Assembly: GCA_029882915.1 (NCBI GenBank)
Contig: JAOUJZ010000017.1
Coordinates: 1 to 37,886, forward strand
From: Gammaproteobacteria bacterium
GTDB taxonomy: Bacteria; Pseudomonadota; Gammaproteobacteria; Nitrosococcales; Methylophagaceae
Length of the DNA stretch: 37,886 nucleotides
Reading direction: 5' to 3'
Position numbers and translations under genes: made by a program. The first letter of the stretch is position 1. Each line of letters begins with the position of its first letter. The notes under the pieces are model-generated. The model saw only the letters and a program-made list of their open reading frames with translations. It was not told where the DNA came from and ran no database searches. Shown here one piece after another: positions 27,526 through 34,999 of this stretch.

Positions 27526-28710
27526 TTGGATATCAAGCTCTCACAACGTGTTCAAAGTATTAAACCATCCCCTACTCTTGCCATTACCGCGCGCGCAGCA
27601 GCACTAAAAGCAGAAGGTAAAGACATTATCGGTCTGGGTGCAGGCGAACCTGATTTCGACACCCCTGAACACATTAAACAAGCTGCCATTGCTGCCATCA
27701 ATAATGGCTTTACCAAGTACACCGCTGTTGATGGCACAACAGAATTAAAACAAGCGGTCATTGACAAATTATCTCGTGATAATGGGCTTGAATATCAGGC
27801 TAACCAGATTCTGGTTTCAGTCGGTGGTAAACAGAGCTTTTTTAATCTGAGTCAGGCTTTATTAGACAAAGGCGATGAGGTTATTATTCCCGCGCCGTAC
27901 TGGGTATCTTATCCCGACATGGTGCTACTGGCTGAAGGTGTGCCGGTTATTATTGAAGCCAGTCAACAACACAATTTCAAAATAACGCCGGAGCAACTTG
28001 AAGCTGAAATTACTGATAAAACTCGCTTATTTGTAATTAACAGTCCCTCAAATCCGTCAGGCAAAGCATACAGTAAAGCCGAACTTGCTGCTCTGGGTGA
28101 AGTATTACGCAAACATCCTCAAATATTGATTGCTACTGATGATATGTATGAACATATTTACTGGGCTGAAGAAGGCTTTCATAACATAGTTATGGCTTGC
28201 CCTGATTTATATGATCGCACCATCGTTTTAAATGGCGTATCAAAAGCCTACTCAATGACAGGCTGGCGTATTGGCTATGCTGCAGGTCCAGCAAACTTAA
28301 TCGCGGCCATGAAAAAAATTCAGTCTCAAAGCACCTCTAACCCTACATCCATATCACAAGTTGCTGCTGTAGAGGCGCTCAATGGTGATCAACAATGTAT
28401 TCAGGATATGTTGACCGAGTTTAAAAAACGGCATGACTATGTAGTGAACAGCTTGAATGCGATGGACGGAATTGAATCTCTTGAGTCCGACGGTACTTTT
28501 TATGTTTTTCCTAACATTAGCAAAGCATTAGAACGCATGCCAGAGCTAAATGATGATCTTGATTTTTCTGAAGCATTATTAGTTGATAAAGGTGTGGCTG
28601 TTGTTCCAGGTACGGCATTTGGACTGAAAAACCACATTAGATTGTCTATTGCGACTAGCGAACAGAATCTTGAAAGTGCTTTAAAACGCATCGCAGAGTT
28701 TATTGCTTAA
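27526..28710 (+). CDS. aspC: Aspartate aminotransferase (class I, aspartate/prephenate type)
   Basis: The 394-residue PLP enzyme belongs to the I-gamma aspartate aminotransferase group. Motifs: [15 protein letters not shown] near the start, [20 protein letters not shown], and the Schiff-base Lys240 in [23 protein letters not shown] at 27526 is the likely start because AAGGAA lies 5 bp upstream and no ATG fits; an upstream in-frame ATG would give an untypical N-terminus. It diverges from uvrB. Some members of this group also use prephenate, which sequence alone does not settle. Confidence 0.9.
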   Translation: MDIKLSQRVQSIKPSPTLAITARAAALKAEGKDIIGLGAGEPDFDTPEHIKQAAIAAINNGFTKYTAVDGTTELKQAVIDKLSRDNGLEYQANQILVSVGGKQSFFNLSQALLDKGDEVIIPAPYWVSYPDMVLLAEGVPVIIEASQQHNFKITPEQLEAEITDKTRLFVINSPSNPSGKAYSKAELAALGEVLRKHPQILIATDDMYEHIYWAEEGFHNIVMACPDLYDRTIVLNGVSKAYSMTGWRIGYAAGPANLIAAMKKIQSQSTSNPTSISQVAAVEALNGDQQCIQDMLTEFKKRHDYVVNSLNAMDGIESLESDGTFYVFPNISKALERMPELNDDLDFSEALLVDKGVAVVPGTAFGLKNHIRLSIATSEQNLESALKRIAEFIA

Positions 28711-28728
28711 ATAAATCCAAGATAGCGC

Positions 28729-28757
28729 TTGACCAAGCAAGGTCAAATCACTATCAT
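28729..28757 (+). promoter_or_regulatory. Promoter of tRNA-Asn
   Basis: TTGACC (28729-28734) and TATCAT (28752-28757) are separated by 17 bp, with the tRNA starting 15 bp downstream. Confidence 0.75.
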
Positions 28758-28771
28758 AGCCACCTTTCTGT

Positions 28772-28847
28772 TCCCCGATAGCTCAGTTGGTAGAGCAAAT
28801 GACTGTTAATCATTGGGTCGCTGGTTCGAGTCCAGCTCGGGGAGCCA
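28772..28847 (+). tRNA. tRNA-Asn (anticodon GTT)
   Basis: A 76-base cloverleaf with acceptor TCCCCGA/TCGGGGA, anticodon stem AATGA/TCATT, loop CTGTTAA giving GTT, T-loop TTCGAGT, and an encoded CCA. Its 3' end is partly repeated at 30307-30375. Confidence 0.96.
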
Positions 28848-28891
28848 ATGAATATAAAGCCTCAGAAGTTTATCGCTTCTGGGGCTTTTTT
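28821..28891 (+). repeat. Left copy of tRNA-Asn 3' end plus terminator (att-like direct repeat)
   Basis: This 70-bp stretch runs from the T-arm of tRNA-Asn through its terminator and recurs at 30307-30375. Identical blocks are TCGGGGAGCC, TATAAAGCCTCAGA and the 20-base stretch beginning GTTTATCGCTTCTGG. Such a duplication is the usual scar of integration at a tRNA 3' end. Confidence 0.75.
28856..28891 (+). terminator. Terminator of tRNA-Asn
   Basis: AAAGCCTCAGAAG pairs with CTTCTGGGGCTTT around TTTATCG, followed by a T-run. Confidence 0.85.
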
Positions 28892-29206
28892 ATTGATGTA
28901 ACTCTCAAACTGATAAGACAGCCAATCTTCGACATTAAGAATAGATACTGTCCAAGCTGTCCACACCAGTAAAATACATAGTAAACCACTAGTGATGCTT
29001 ACCTTCTCATATAGAAAACAAAAGACATATGTCAGACATTTCTGTGGCTAGGAAAACAGTGCGGTGCGAAATACCCTCAATATAATACTTTCAAGGGAGT
29101 ATTTTTATGATTGTCATGTCAAATCAACTCTATAATGTGACTTAGTTATCAGTTTTCATTATTAGCTTGTTTTATAATTTGTACAAAATTTGTCAGGAGT
29201 ACAATT

Positions 29207-29407
29207 ATGAATATATCTGGAATACCACAAGTATCATCAGCAATTTCAGCACAGCAATCTATTCGAACACAAGAAAGTGCGACTCTGAGTAAAGCTCTCG
29301 ACCAAATGGTAGCCGAAGGCGTAGGCTCATTAAAACTCATTCAATCTGCTGCTGTTCCCGCTCAACCAAATAGTCGTACTGGCAACAATATAAACCTAGT
29401 TGTGTAA
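29207..29407 (+). CDS. YjfB-like small protein (putative motility family)
   Basis: The 66-residue product has the pattern of the YjfB family: a short N-terminal segment (MNISGIPQVSS), a helix rich in Gln/Ser with KALDQM, then a short hydrophobic helix (SLKLIQSA) and an Asn-rich tail ending in NINLVV. AGGAG lies 9 bp before the ATG. The role of the family is not established; the motility label comes from its occurrence near flagellar genes. No flagellar genes are in this window. It is followed by a clear terminator, so it is a single-gene unit within the islet. Confidence 0.6.
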   Translation: MNISGIPQVSSAISAQQSIRTQESATLSKALDQMVAEGVGSLKLIQSAAVPAQPNSRTGNNINLVV

Positions 29408-29431
29408 AGTAGGTATAACCATAAATATATT

Positions 29432-29452
29432 AAACCCGCTACGGCGGGTTTT
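29432..29452. terminator. Terminator behind the YjfB-like gene
   Basis: AAACCCGC pairs with GCGGGTTT around TACG, with T-rich DNA on the plus-strand side. It also closes the convergent pseudogene on the minus strand. Confidence 0.85.
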
Positions 29453-29807
29453 TTATTGTCCAGCCCTTTCGCCTTCACCAATATACTGGATAACTCCATT
29501 TCTTAAATGTTAACCAAATATCAAATTTTCCGTAGTTTCGATAAAGCCAATACTGATATGTATTCGCTGTTGGTGGAAAATCTTTATAAAAAAGGCTATG
29601 TCTCTGGGTGTTTTATAGTTCTGAACCTTGGTTCTTATTTCATCTGGCAGTCACTTGCCGACCACATCTTTTTTTGATCTGCTTTATATCCATACCTATT
29701 TCAATCAATCCATTGCCAGATCTAAATGATGTCTTTTCAAAAGAAGAGGTATTGGCAATAAAAAATAATGCGGTAACGACTATCACGAATAACCTTACTA
29801 GTAACAT
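29453..29807 (-). pseudogene. Frameshifted small secreted protein (DUF2845-like)
   Basis: Translation begins at an ATG with AGGTGG upstream and gives a signal-peptide-like start (LFVIVVTALFFIA), then FRSGNGLIEIGMDIKQIKKRCG, which resembles the start of DUF2845 proteins (split here at residues 28-49). The frame ends at a TGA after 54 codons. Homologous-looking sequence continues in other frames: PDEIRTKVQNYKTPRDIAFF, then YKDFPPTANTYQYWLYRNYG and FDIWLTFK, then GVIQYIGEGERAGQ. At least three frame changes are needed to read it through. A family assignment is tentative, but gene decay is clear. Confidence 0.6.
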
Positions 29808-29848
29808 AACACCACCTTATGTATGTGTGATATTTCTTTCCCTTTAGA

Positions 29849-30129
29849 TTAACGCTTGGTTTCTTCACAAATCATTATGCTTCCGTACCCACTGCGCTCT
29901 TCACAATTAAGACCACACTCATAGTCGCCTTTTTTAAGGCATTGAGGTCTTCTAATTTCAAAATAGCCGCGTCACGACAACCCTCAATAGAGTCGTAAAT
30001 ACCTATATTCCGATGAACCGTAAGATCAGCTCTATTTGGATATACGAAACCCTCCCATTCATCAGAACTAAATGGCCACCAGCTAGCAAAATATGCGATA
30101 AAGAAATATATGATTATTATTTGAGCCAT
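29849..30129 (-). pseudogene. Small membrane-anchored protein, interrupted at an A AAA AAG heptamer
   Basis: The gene starts at ATG 30129 (AGGAAG upstream) and encodes an N-terminal hydrophobic segment, then DEWEGFVYPNRADL, NIGIYDSIEGCRDAA and LNALKK. At 29935-29929 the message reads TTA AAA AAG. In frame 0 the product ends at 29875 with an untypical tail. One base back, the sequence reads GDYECGLNCEERSGYGSI and stops at 29849-29851. That Cys-rich ending is what I remember from this widespread family of small secreted proteins (WEGFVYP..ECG.NC). So either a one-base indel in the A6 run broke the gene, or a -1 ribosomal shift produces the full protein. The function of the family is unknown. 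Confidence 0.65.
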
Positions 30130-30306
30130 AATAACTTCCTGATTTTTCTTAATTTCCATCTTTAGCTATAACTAAGTTGAATATACCACTATTTCCACAC
30201 ACATCTTCATATCTAGCATGAGCAGTGCGTACTTGTTCATTATGTTTATTTTGGGGGATATAAAAGTGAAGATTGGGAAGAGGCGCTGCTTTACGACAAC
30301 ACATCC

Positions 30307-30375
30307 CTGGCTTAAGTCTAGGTCGGGGAGCCGAGTATAAAGCCTCAGATGTTTATCGCTTCTGGGGCTTTTTTT
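30307..30375 (+). repeat. Right, degenerate copy of tRNA-Asn 3' end plus terminator
   Basis: It matches 28821-28891 with several changes in the T-arm region (CTGGCTTAAGTCTAGG) and a nearly unchanged terminator. The T-stem changes remain pairable (CCTGG/CTAGG). Nothing upstream of it forms the rest of a tRNA. The surrounding 30130-30473 otherwise shows no gene. Confidence 0.7.
30339..30375 (+). terminator. Second copy of the tRNA-Asn terminator
   Basis: The same hairpin as at 28856 with one stem change (CAGAT for CAGAA) and a seven-T run. It insulates the downstream receiver gene from the islet. Confidence 0.75.
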
Positions 30376-30473
30376 CTTGGGTCGGAAAACATCATCATGT
30401 TATTCCCCAGTAATTCATAGTATTATTTAAATTATGTGAAACACCTAAAATTAGATAAGGAAAGTCTAAGGCG

Positions 30474-30824
30474 ATGGCTAAAAAAGTACTTGTAATTGAT
30501 GACCAACGCGTCACTGTGATAGTTCTAGAGGAAGTACTAAAAAATAACGGCTATGAAGTTATTACAAGTACGGATAGCTCACTAGCAGCCCAGCTCATTG
30601 AAAAGAATAGCCCTGATATCGTGATACTCGATATACTAATGCCAGATATTGATGGCATAGAGCTCCTAAAGATCATCAGAGAAAATTACTCTGAATTGCC
30701 CGTTATAACTATATCAAGTGATAAACTGTATTTAAGAATTTCAGAAAAACTAGGCGCATCTGCCTCTTTCACTAAACCTATTTTTCATGATGATTTAATT
30801 GCAATGGTCAACAAACTATCCTAG
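30474..30824 (+). CDS. Single-domain response regulator (CheY-like)
   Basis: The 116-residue protein is only a receiver domain: D9/D10, phospho-acceptor D53 (IVILDILMPD), the Ser/Thr position in ITISSD, and the conserved Lys near 100 in FTKP. There is no output domain, so it acts through protein contacts or as a phosphorelay intermediate. It is convergent with the S24-like and hybrid-kinase genes, which makes that kinase its likeliest partner. AAGG lies a little upstream of the ATG. Confidence 0.9.
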   Translation: MAKKVLVIDDQRVTVIVLEEVLKNNGYEVITSTDSSLAAQLIEKNSPDIVILDILMPDIDGIELLKIIRENYSELPVITISSDKLYLRISEKLGASASFTKPIFHDDLIAMVNKLS

Positions 30825-30860
30825 TAGAATAACTTAACTTTCTCTGGCATAAATGTGGAT

Positions 30861-31160
30861 TTATAGTGCTTTTACTTCAATTACACGACCAATTATATTG
30901 ATGTTGTATATCGACTCATCAAGTGTCTGCTCATTACCATCAAAAAGTAATGTCACAGTTTCAAGTTCTAATAACAGTCTGCAAACAACGTTGGACTGCT
31001 TATAGCCAATCATATAAATCTCACCACTTATGATTGCTCTCTGTTGTAGATCAACAACGATGTGATCACCGTTATTAATGGCTGGACTCATGTTGGAACC
31101 ATTCATGATAAATCCAGAATAATGTTTTATTTGTTCCTGTCCGCTATCAATATCAATCAT
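30861..31160 (-). CDS. Stand-alone S24/LexA-type domain lacking catalytic Ser and Lys
   Basis: The 99 residues show the S24 peptidase fold pattern: GSNMSPAINNGDHIVVD near residue 21, GEIYMI near 46, VVCRL near 58 and IIGRVIEV at the end. In active members the first motif is G-D-S-M-x-P and the second carries V-K-R. Here the nucleophile Ser is Asn23 and the general base Lys is Cys60, so self-cleavage is not expected. There is no N-terminal DNA-binding domain. The gene starts 7 bp after the stop of the hybrid kinase and is surely co-transcribed with it. A regulatory or sensory role as a binding domain is inference. Confidence 0.75.
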   Translation of the reverse strand: MIDIDSGQEQIKHYSGFIMNGSNMSPAINNGDHIVVDLQQRAIISGEIYMIGYKQSNVVCRLLLELETVTLLFDGNEQTLDESIYNINIIGRVIEVKAL

Positions 31161-31167
31161 TTAATGA

Positions 31168-33507
31168 TCACCCAACAGGTAGGTGTTTTTTAATCTGTTC
31201 ATCCAAATCAGAAAAATCTATGGGTTTGGTTATATAACTAGCAAATAAGTCCTCTGCTGATTCGATATCATGAGCCATGGCAGCTGCAGTGACCGCAATG
31301 ATTGGCATATGTTCATACTCAGGCTTATTCTTAATGTACCTAGTCAATTCTTTTCCATCCATACCCGGCAAATGGATATCCATCAAAACAAGATCAAAAT
31401 CATACTCTGACATCATATCCCAGGCCAATTCCCCTGTTTCAGCAGTATACAATATGATATCTTTATGCCGTAAAAAGTACGCGTCCATTAATTGTCGATT
31501 TGCTGGGTTATCCTCCACATAAAGAACTCGCTTAGTGACTGTTACACCTTCTTCTCTCCCATTTCCTGAAGTTTTAACAGCATCCGTAGTAGATAATGTA
31601 GATTGAAGTCTACTATCCTGTTCAGTTAAAGGTAGTTCAATCCAGAAAGTACTTCCTCTATTTTCTTTGCTCTCAAAACCAATACTTCCCCCCATTAATT
31701 CAACCAGATCTTTGGTCACCAGTAAGCCGATTCCTGTTCCTTCAATCGATGAGAGTTCTTGTCCAAATCGATTAAATGGGCTGAACACCTTTTGTTGGTT
31801 AGCCTCTGATATTCCAATACCTGTATCGCTAATGTTTATTTTTACACTTTTATTTTCAGTGACATGAGACTCTATTGAGACTGAACCACCTTTTTTATTA
31901 TATTTAATAGCATTACTGACAAGGTTTAATAGCACTTGTTTTAGCTTTGTGTTGTCAGCGTGCACTAAAACAGCCGAATCAGACAAAACATGTAGTTCAA
32001 TATTCGTTTTTTCCGCGAGTGAGTTCAGCAGGGTTACTGATTCATTGATTATGTTATTAACCTGTACAGGTTCCATGGATAGTTGGAGATGGCCCGATTC
32101 TATAACTGACAGTTCCAATACTTCATTAATCAACGTGAGTAAGTGTCTTGCACCCGACAAAATATGATCGACACTCTCTTTTTGATCCATCGTTAACGGT
32201 GTTTCAGAGTCACTTTCTAATAATTGGGAAAATCCAAAAATTGCATTAAGAGGGGTTCTTAATTCATGGCTCATTGATGATAGGAATTCAGATTTAGCCT
32301 GATTTGCTTTTTCGGCCATCTCTTTTTCTTTTTCAGCAATTTCCTTGGCTTTTAACAAGTCTTGATTAATTTTTTCTTGCTGACCTTCAAGATCTTTGAT
32401 GTAACTAATATCGGTACGAATAGCAATGTACTGTTCTGGTTTACCTTTTTCATTTAATAGCGGTACGATAGTTGATTTAACCCAGTAGTCTGTTCCATCT
32501 TTAGCTTTGTTTTTGATTTCACCTTGCCATGTTTTCCCATTAGCTATGGTTTTCAACATTTCTTTGTAAAAATCGTCTGAATGAAAGTCTGATTTCAATA
32601 TCCGATGATTTTTACCTAGCACTTCTTCTTCAGAGTATTGGGTGATGTTTTCAAATTTTTCATTCACATAAATGATATTGCCTTTTACATCGGCAATACT
32701 GACAATGGCATGCTCATCCAATGCCTGCTTTTGAAATGCCAACTGGTCCGCATGGTATTTTAATTGTTGATTAATTTCCGCCTGTTTTTCCTCAGCTTTC
32801 TTACGTTCGCTGATATTATGAATAAATCCAAAATGACAGGTTCTACCTTTGTACTCAGTCACATTCAGTGATACTTCAACAGGAACGATTCTGCTCCCAT
32901 GCACCTTGTGCTGAGATTCTATAATAGTGCCTGGATTATTTCTGATTTCTTCTATGTGCGGTCGTAAATCTTGCTCTACAAAATTAGGATCCCAGTCAGG
33001 AATTCGCCATGTCAAAATTTCTTCTCGTGGTACACCATAATGTTTAACGGCAGCCTCATTCACATAAAGCATGCGTGACGTTTCACTATCTATTACATAC
33101 ATAGGGTCAGAAGTAGATTCAATCATTGAGCTATAAAGCTGTAGCTCATCTTCTACTTGTTTTCGCTGTGATACATCCCGTGCAATGGCCAACAAATATT
33201 TTTTGTCTTCAAAAAAATAACTACTTATATTCACCTCAACTGGAAAAGTTGAACCATCCTTACGCCGTTGAGTGCCATTCACTGATACTGGCACGTCAAT
33301 ACTGCATGATTGCCATAAGGCTAGTAATTGTTCCCGATTCGCCCCTATTTCAATGTCAAAGATAGTCAAAGACTGAATTTCTTGTTCGTTATAGCCAAGA
33401 TTGGTCAATGAAGCGTTATTAACCTTATAGATAACTCCGTGCTCATCGTGGATCAAAATGCCATCCGGCGCATTTTGAAATAAAATTTCATTATAGATGT
33501 TGTGCAT
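31168..33507 (-). CDS. Hybrid sensor histidine kinase, PAS-PAS-PAS-HisKA-HATPase-REC
   Basis: The 779-residue protein has no membrane helix, so it senses in the cytoplasm. Three PAS domains span about residues 5-115, 125-235 and 260-370 (each ending in a PAC-type DISER/DVSQR/DISYI element). A coiled coil (375-405) leads to HisKA with His414 (SHELRTPLNA), N-box NLVSNAIKYN near 528, and G boxes DTGIGI and GTGIGL. A C-terminal receiver carries the phospho-Asp at D710 (VLMDIHLPG) and a conserved Lys in ITKP. There is no Hpt domain in the window. The kinase core is close to that at 3033-4148. The RBS is weak. It is followed by the S24-like gene. Confidence 0.93.
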   Translation of the reverse strand: MHNIYNEILFQNAPDGILIHDEHGVIYKVNNASLTNLGYNEQEIQSLTIFDIEIGANREQLLALWQSCSIDVPVSVNGTQRRKDGSTFPVEVNISSYFFEDKKYLLAIARDVSQRKQVEDELQLYSSMIESTSDPMYVIDSETSRMLYVNEAAVKHYGVPREEILTWRIPDWDPNFVEQDLRPHIEEIRNNPGTIIESQHKVHGSRIVPVEVSLNVTEYKGRTCHFGFIHNISERKKAEEKQAEINQQLKYHADQLAFQKQALDEHAIVSIADVKGNIIYVNEKFENITQYSEEEVLGKNHRILKSDFHSDDFYKEMLKTIANGKTWQGEIKNKAKDGTDYWVKSTIVPLLNEKGKPEQYIAIRTDISYIKDLEGQQEKINQDLLKAKEIAEKEKEMAEKANQAKSEFLSSMSHELRTPLNAIFGFSQLLESDSETPLTMDQKESVDHILSGARHLLTLINEVLELSVIESGHLQLSMEPVQVNNIINESVTLLNSLAEKTNIELHVLSDSAVLVHADNTKLKQVLLNLVSNAIKYNKKGGSVSIESHVTENKSVKINISDTGIGISEANQQKVFSPFNRFGQELSSIEGTGIGLLVTKDLVELMGGSIGFESKENRGSTFWIELPLTEQDSRLQSTLSTTDAVKTSGNGREEGVTVTKRVLYVEDNPANRQLMDAYFLRHKDIILYTAETGELAWDMMSEYDFDLVLMDIHLPGMDGKELTRYIKNKPEYEHMPIIAVTAAAMAHDIESAEDLFASYITKPIDFSDLDEQIKKHLPVG

Positions 33508-33827
33508 AGTTATAAAATCAGAAGACAGAAATTAATATTAATATAAAGGCTAATAAAACACTACAATTTATACGTAAAATCTCATTAATATAAATTAATC
33601 TTCTGATCATGATTATTTCAGTCTGCTCCGCAACTCAATGAACGTATTGGAAGCAACATTAACGTTAGTGTGTCTGATTAAACATACAACTCGTAAATTT
33701 GACCACGTTGACATTTAGGTCTAATCTAATTAGTACTAAGCCTTTTTTGTTCATGACAATCTAAAATCAGCCAATCTAATAGCAAATAAGGACATTACTC
33801 AATTCATGCCGTTAGCTACATATCATT
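33508..33827. other. AT-rich divergent intergenic region, 320 bp
   Basis: It separates the divergent hybrid kinase and the GGDEF-fold gene, so it should contain both promoters. I see no clear pair of -35/-10 boxes, no RNA gene and no credible small gene. A short palindrome TTAACGTTA lies near 33660. Confidence 0.4.
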
Positions 33828-34358
33828 ATGCTTGACTTAGTCAACTTACCTTCTTCATTTGTAAAAAGTCTTAACTACTTTAATGAACAGTTAATGATCG
33901 ACTGGGGCTTATCTTCTAGAAATCATTTGCCTTTGTCATTATTTGTCATTGAGATAGATGAATTCTCATCTTTTACCGAAACCTATGGTCAAAGTAAGGC
34001 AGGAAACTGTCTTCATGCTGTTGCATCAGCACTCAATGCAACTTTACGCAGACAGTCCGACTTTATTGCACAATTAGGAATGCACCGCTTTATGTTTCTG
34101 GCTAATGATATGAATTTCAAGCAGGCAGAACAGTTTGCTAAAAAATGTCACCTAGCAATTGCCAATTTGGAAATACCACACGAATCATCTCCGATATCCG
34201 AGCTGGTGACTATAAGCATCGGGCATGCCACATGTACACCTGAGTCCAATAATTGTAAAGGTCCGCAAGCATTTCTAACTACCGCTAATAAACACCTCAA
34301 TAGAGCGATTAAGGCAGGAGCAAACTGTTCAAAAACGGCATTAAAATTTACTTATTAA
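33828..34358 (+). CDS. Degenerate GGDEF-domain protein
   Basis: The 176 residues follow the diguanylate cyclase fold: a first metal-site strand with Asp44 (VIEIDEFSSFTETYGQ), the helix ending RRQSDFIAQLG, then FMFLANDM, and later VTISIGHATC. In the active site, where the family has GG(D/E)EF, this protein has GMHRF (residues 84-88). It should therefore be unable to make cyclic di-GMP, though it may bind nucleotide or a partner. The inhibitory RxxD site is not evident. There is no sensor domain. The ATG has no obvious RBS. Confidence 0.8.
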   Translation: MLDLVNLPSSFVKSLNYFNEQLMIDWGLSSRNHLPLSLFVIEIDEFSSFTETYGQSKAGNCLHAVASALNATLRRQSDFIAQLGMHRFMFLANDMNFKQAEQFAKKCHLAIANLEIPHESSPISELVTISIGHATCTPESNNCKGPQAFLTTANKHLNRAIKAGANCSKTALKFTY

Positions 34359-34416
34359 TAACAAAACTGAGAGCCATTACCGTTTACTTTCAACCTACAT
34401 CTTAGTGCGCTTTAAA

Positions 34417-34959
34417 TTAGAACAATTCAATATCATCATCAGGAGCGGGTTCTGACGATGATAATTTCAGTATTTCATCTATACTCATCTCACCTTTCAT
34501 GATCAGCTCAAACATATTATGTTCTGCTGGCATCGTGTATTTAGATTTAATTTTCTCTTGAAGCAAGGTCCATTCCATAGGGTTAAAAAGACGGGTGTGA
34601 TCACCGACCAGTTCCGACAATGCATCTAAAGTATGGGAGACATGGCTCAATCGTTGTGTCAGCTTATCGTAAAACTGGAATGCCACAATTGCATGCTGCA
34701 TTTCATGGTGTACAACTTCGCACTGCTCCACGATAGTAGCTGAATCGTCATCTTGTGCGTCATCTTTAGCTTTTACCAACTTTTCAATGACCTGAACGCG
34801 TGCAGCCATAGTTGTAAAAGCATCGGTTAAAGCATCGACAGACTCATCTCCATCTTTCATTGATACTTCTATCTGAGCCACGGCAAGATTCATCATCCTT
34901 ATGGTTTCTCTAATCTGGCTCCAATCCAGATCTGGTTGTTGTGATGTCGATCCCATCAT
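34417..34959 (-). CDS. CheZ-like candidate response-regulator phosphatase
   Basis: This 180-residue, helical, acidic protein has no membrane segment. Two features recall CheZ. One is the helix FQFYDKLTQRLSHV, where D98 and Q102 form the D-x-x-x-Q arrangement used by CheZ (QDLTGQ) to dephosphorylate CheY. The other is an acidic linker ending in the hydrophobic tail DDDIELF, comparable to the CheY-binding tail of CheZ. Overall identity to CheZ looks too low to name it so. It lies 40 bp downstream of pilR on the same strand and near a CheY-like gene. An alternative is an uncharacterised family conserved next to PilR. Confidence 0.5.
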   Translation of the reverse strand: MMGSTSQQPDLDWSQIRETIRMMNLAVAQIEVSMKDGDESVDALTDAFTTMAARVQVIEKLVKAKDDAQDDDSATIVEQCEVVHHEMQHAIVAFQFYDKLTQRLSHVSHTLDALSELVGDHTRLFNPMEWTLLQEKIKSKYTMPAEHNMFELIMKGEMSIDEILKLSSSEPAPDDDIELF

Positions 34960-34999
34960 GCAATATCCTTCATCTAATCAATATGTTATACGTTCCAGA

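Larger units (their letters stand above)
28848..30306. mobile_element. 1.5-kb islet at tRNA-Asn, integrase-less remnant
   Basis: The segment between the two tRNA-Asn 3' copies holds one intact small gene (YjfB-like), one multiply frameshifted gene and one singly frameshifted gene. No integrase or other mobility gene is present. From 28892 to 29206 I see only a possible 12-codon reading frame at 29107-29145 (preceded by AAGGGAG) and two TATAAT boxes at 29131 and 29173. The segment is AT-rich. It could be a relic of a larger island or the space between a real tRNA and a decayed tandem copy. Confidence 0.45.

Noticed and set aside
28916..29206. A 12-codon reading frame at 29107-29145 as a real gene
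   Set aside because: It has a plausible RBS but is too short to support without conservation; it is mentioned only as part of the islet.
29608..29847. 79-codon plus-strand reading frame in the islet
   Set aside because: The opposite strand carries a coherent, though frameshifted, secreted-protein gene with RBS and signal peptide.
30240..30333. A second complete tRNA gene ending at the right tRNA-Asn copy
   Set aside because: Upstream of the T-arm no D-arm, anticodon stem or matching 5' acceptor can be formed.
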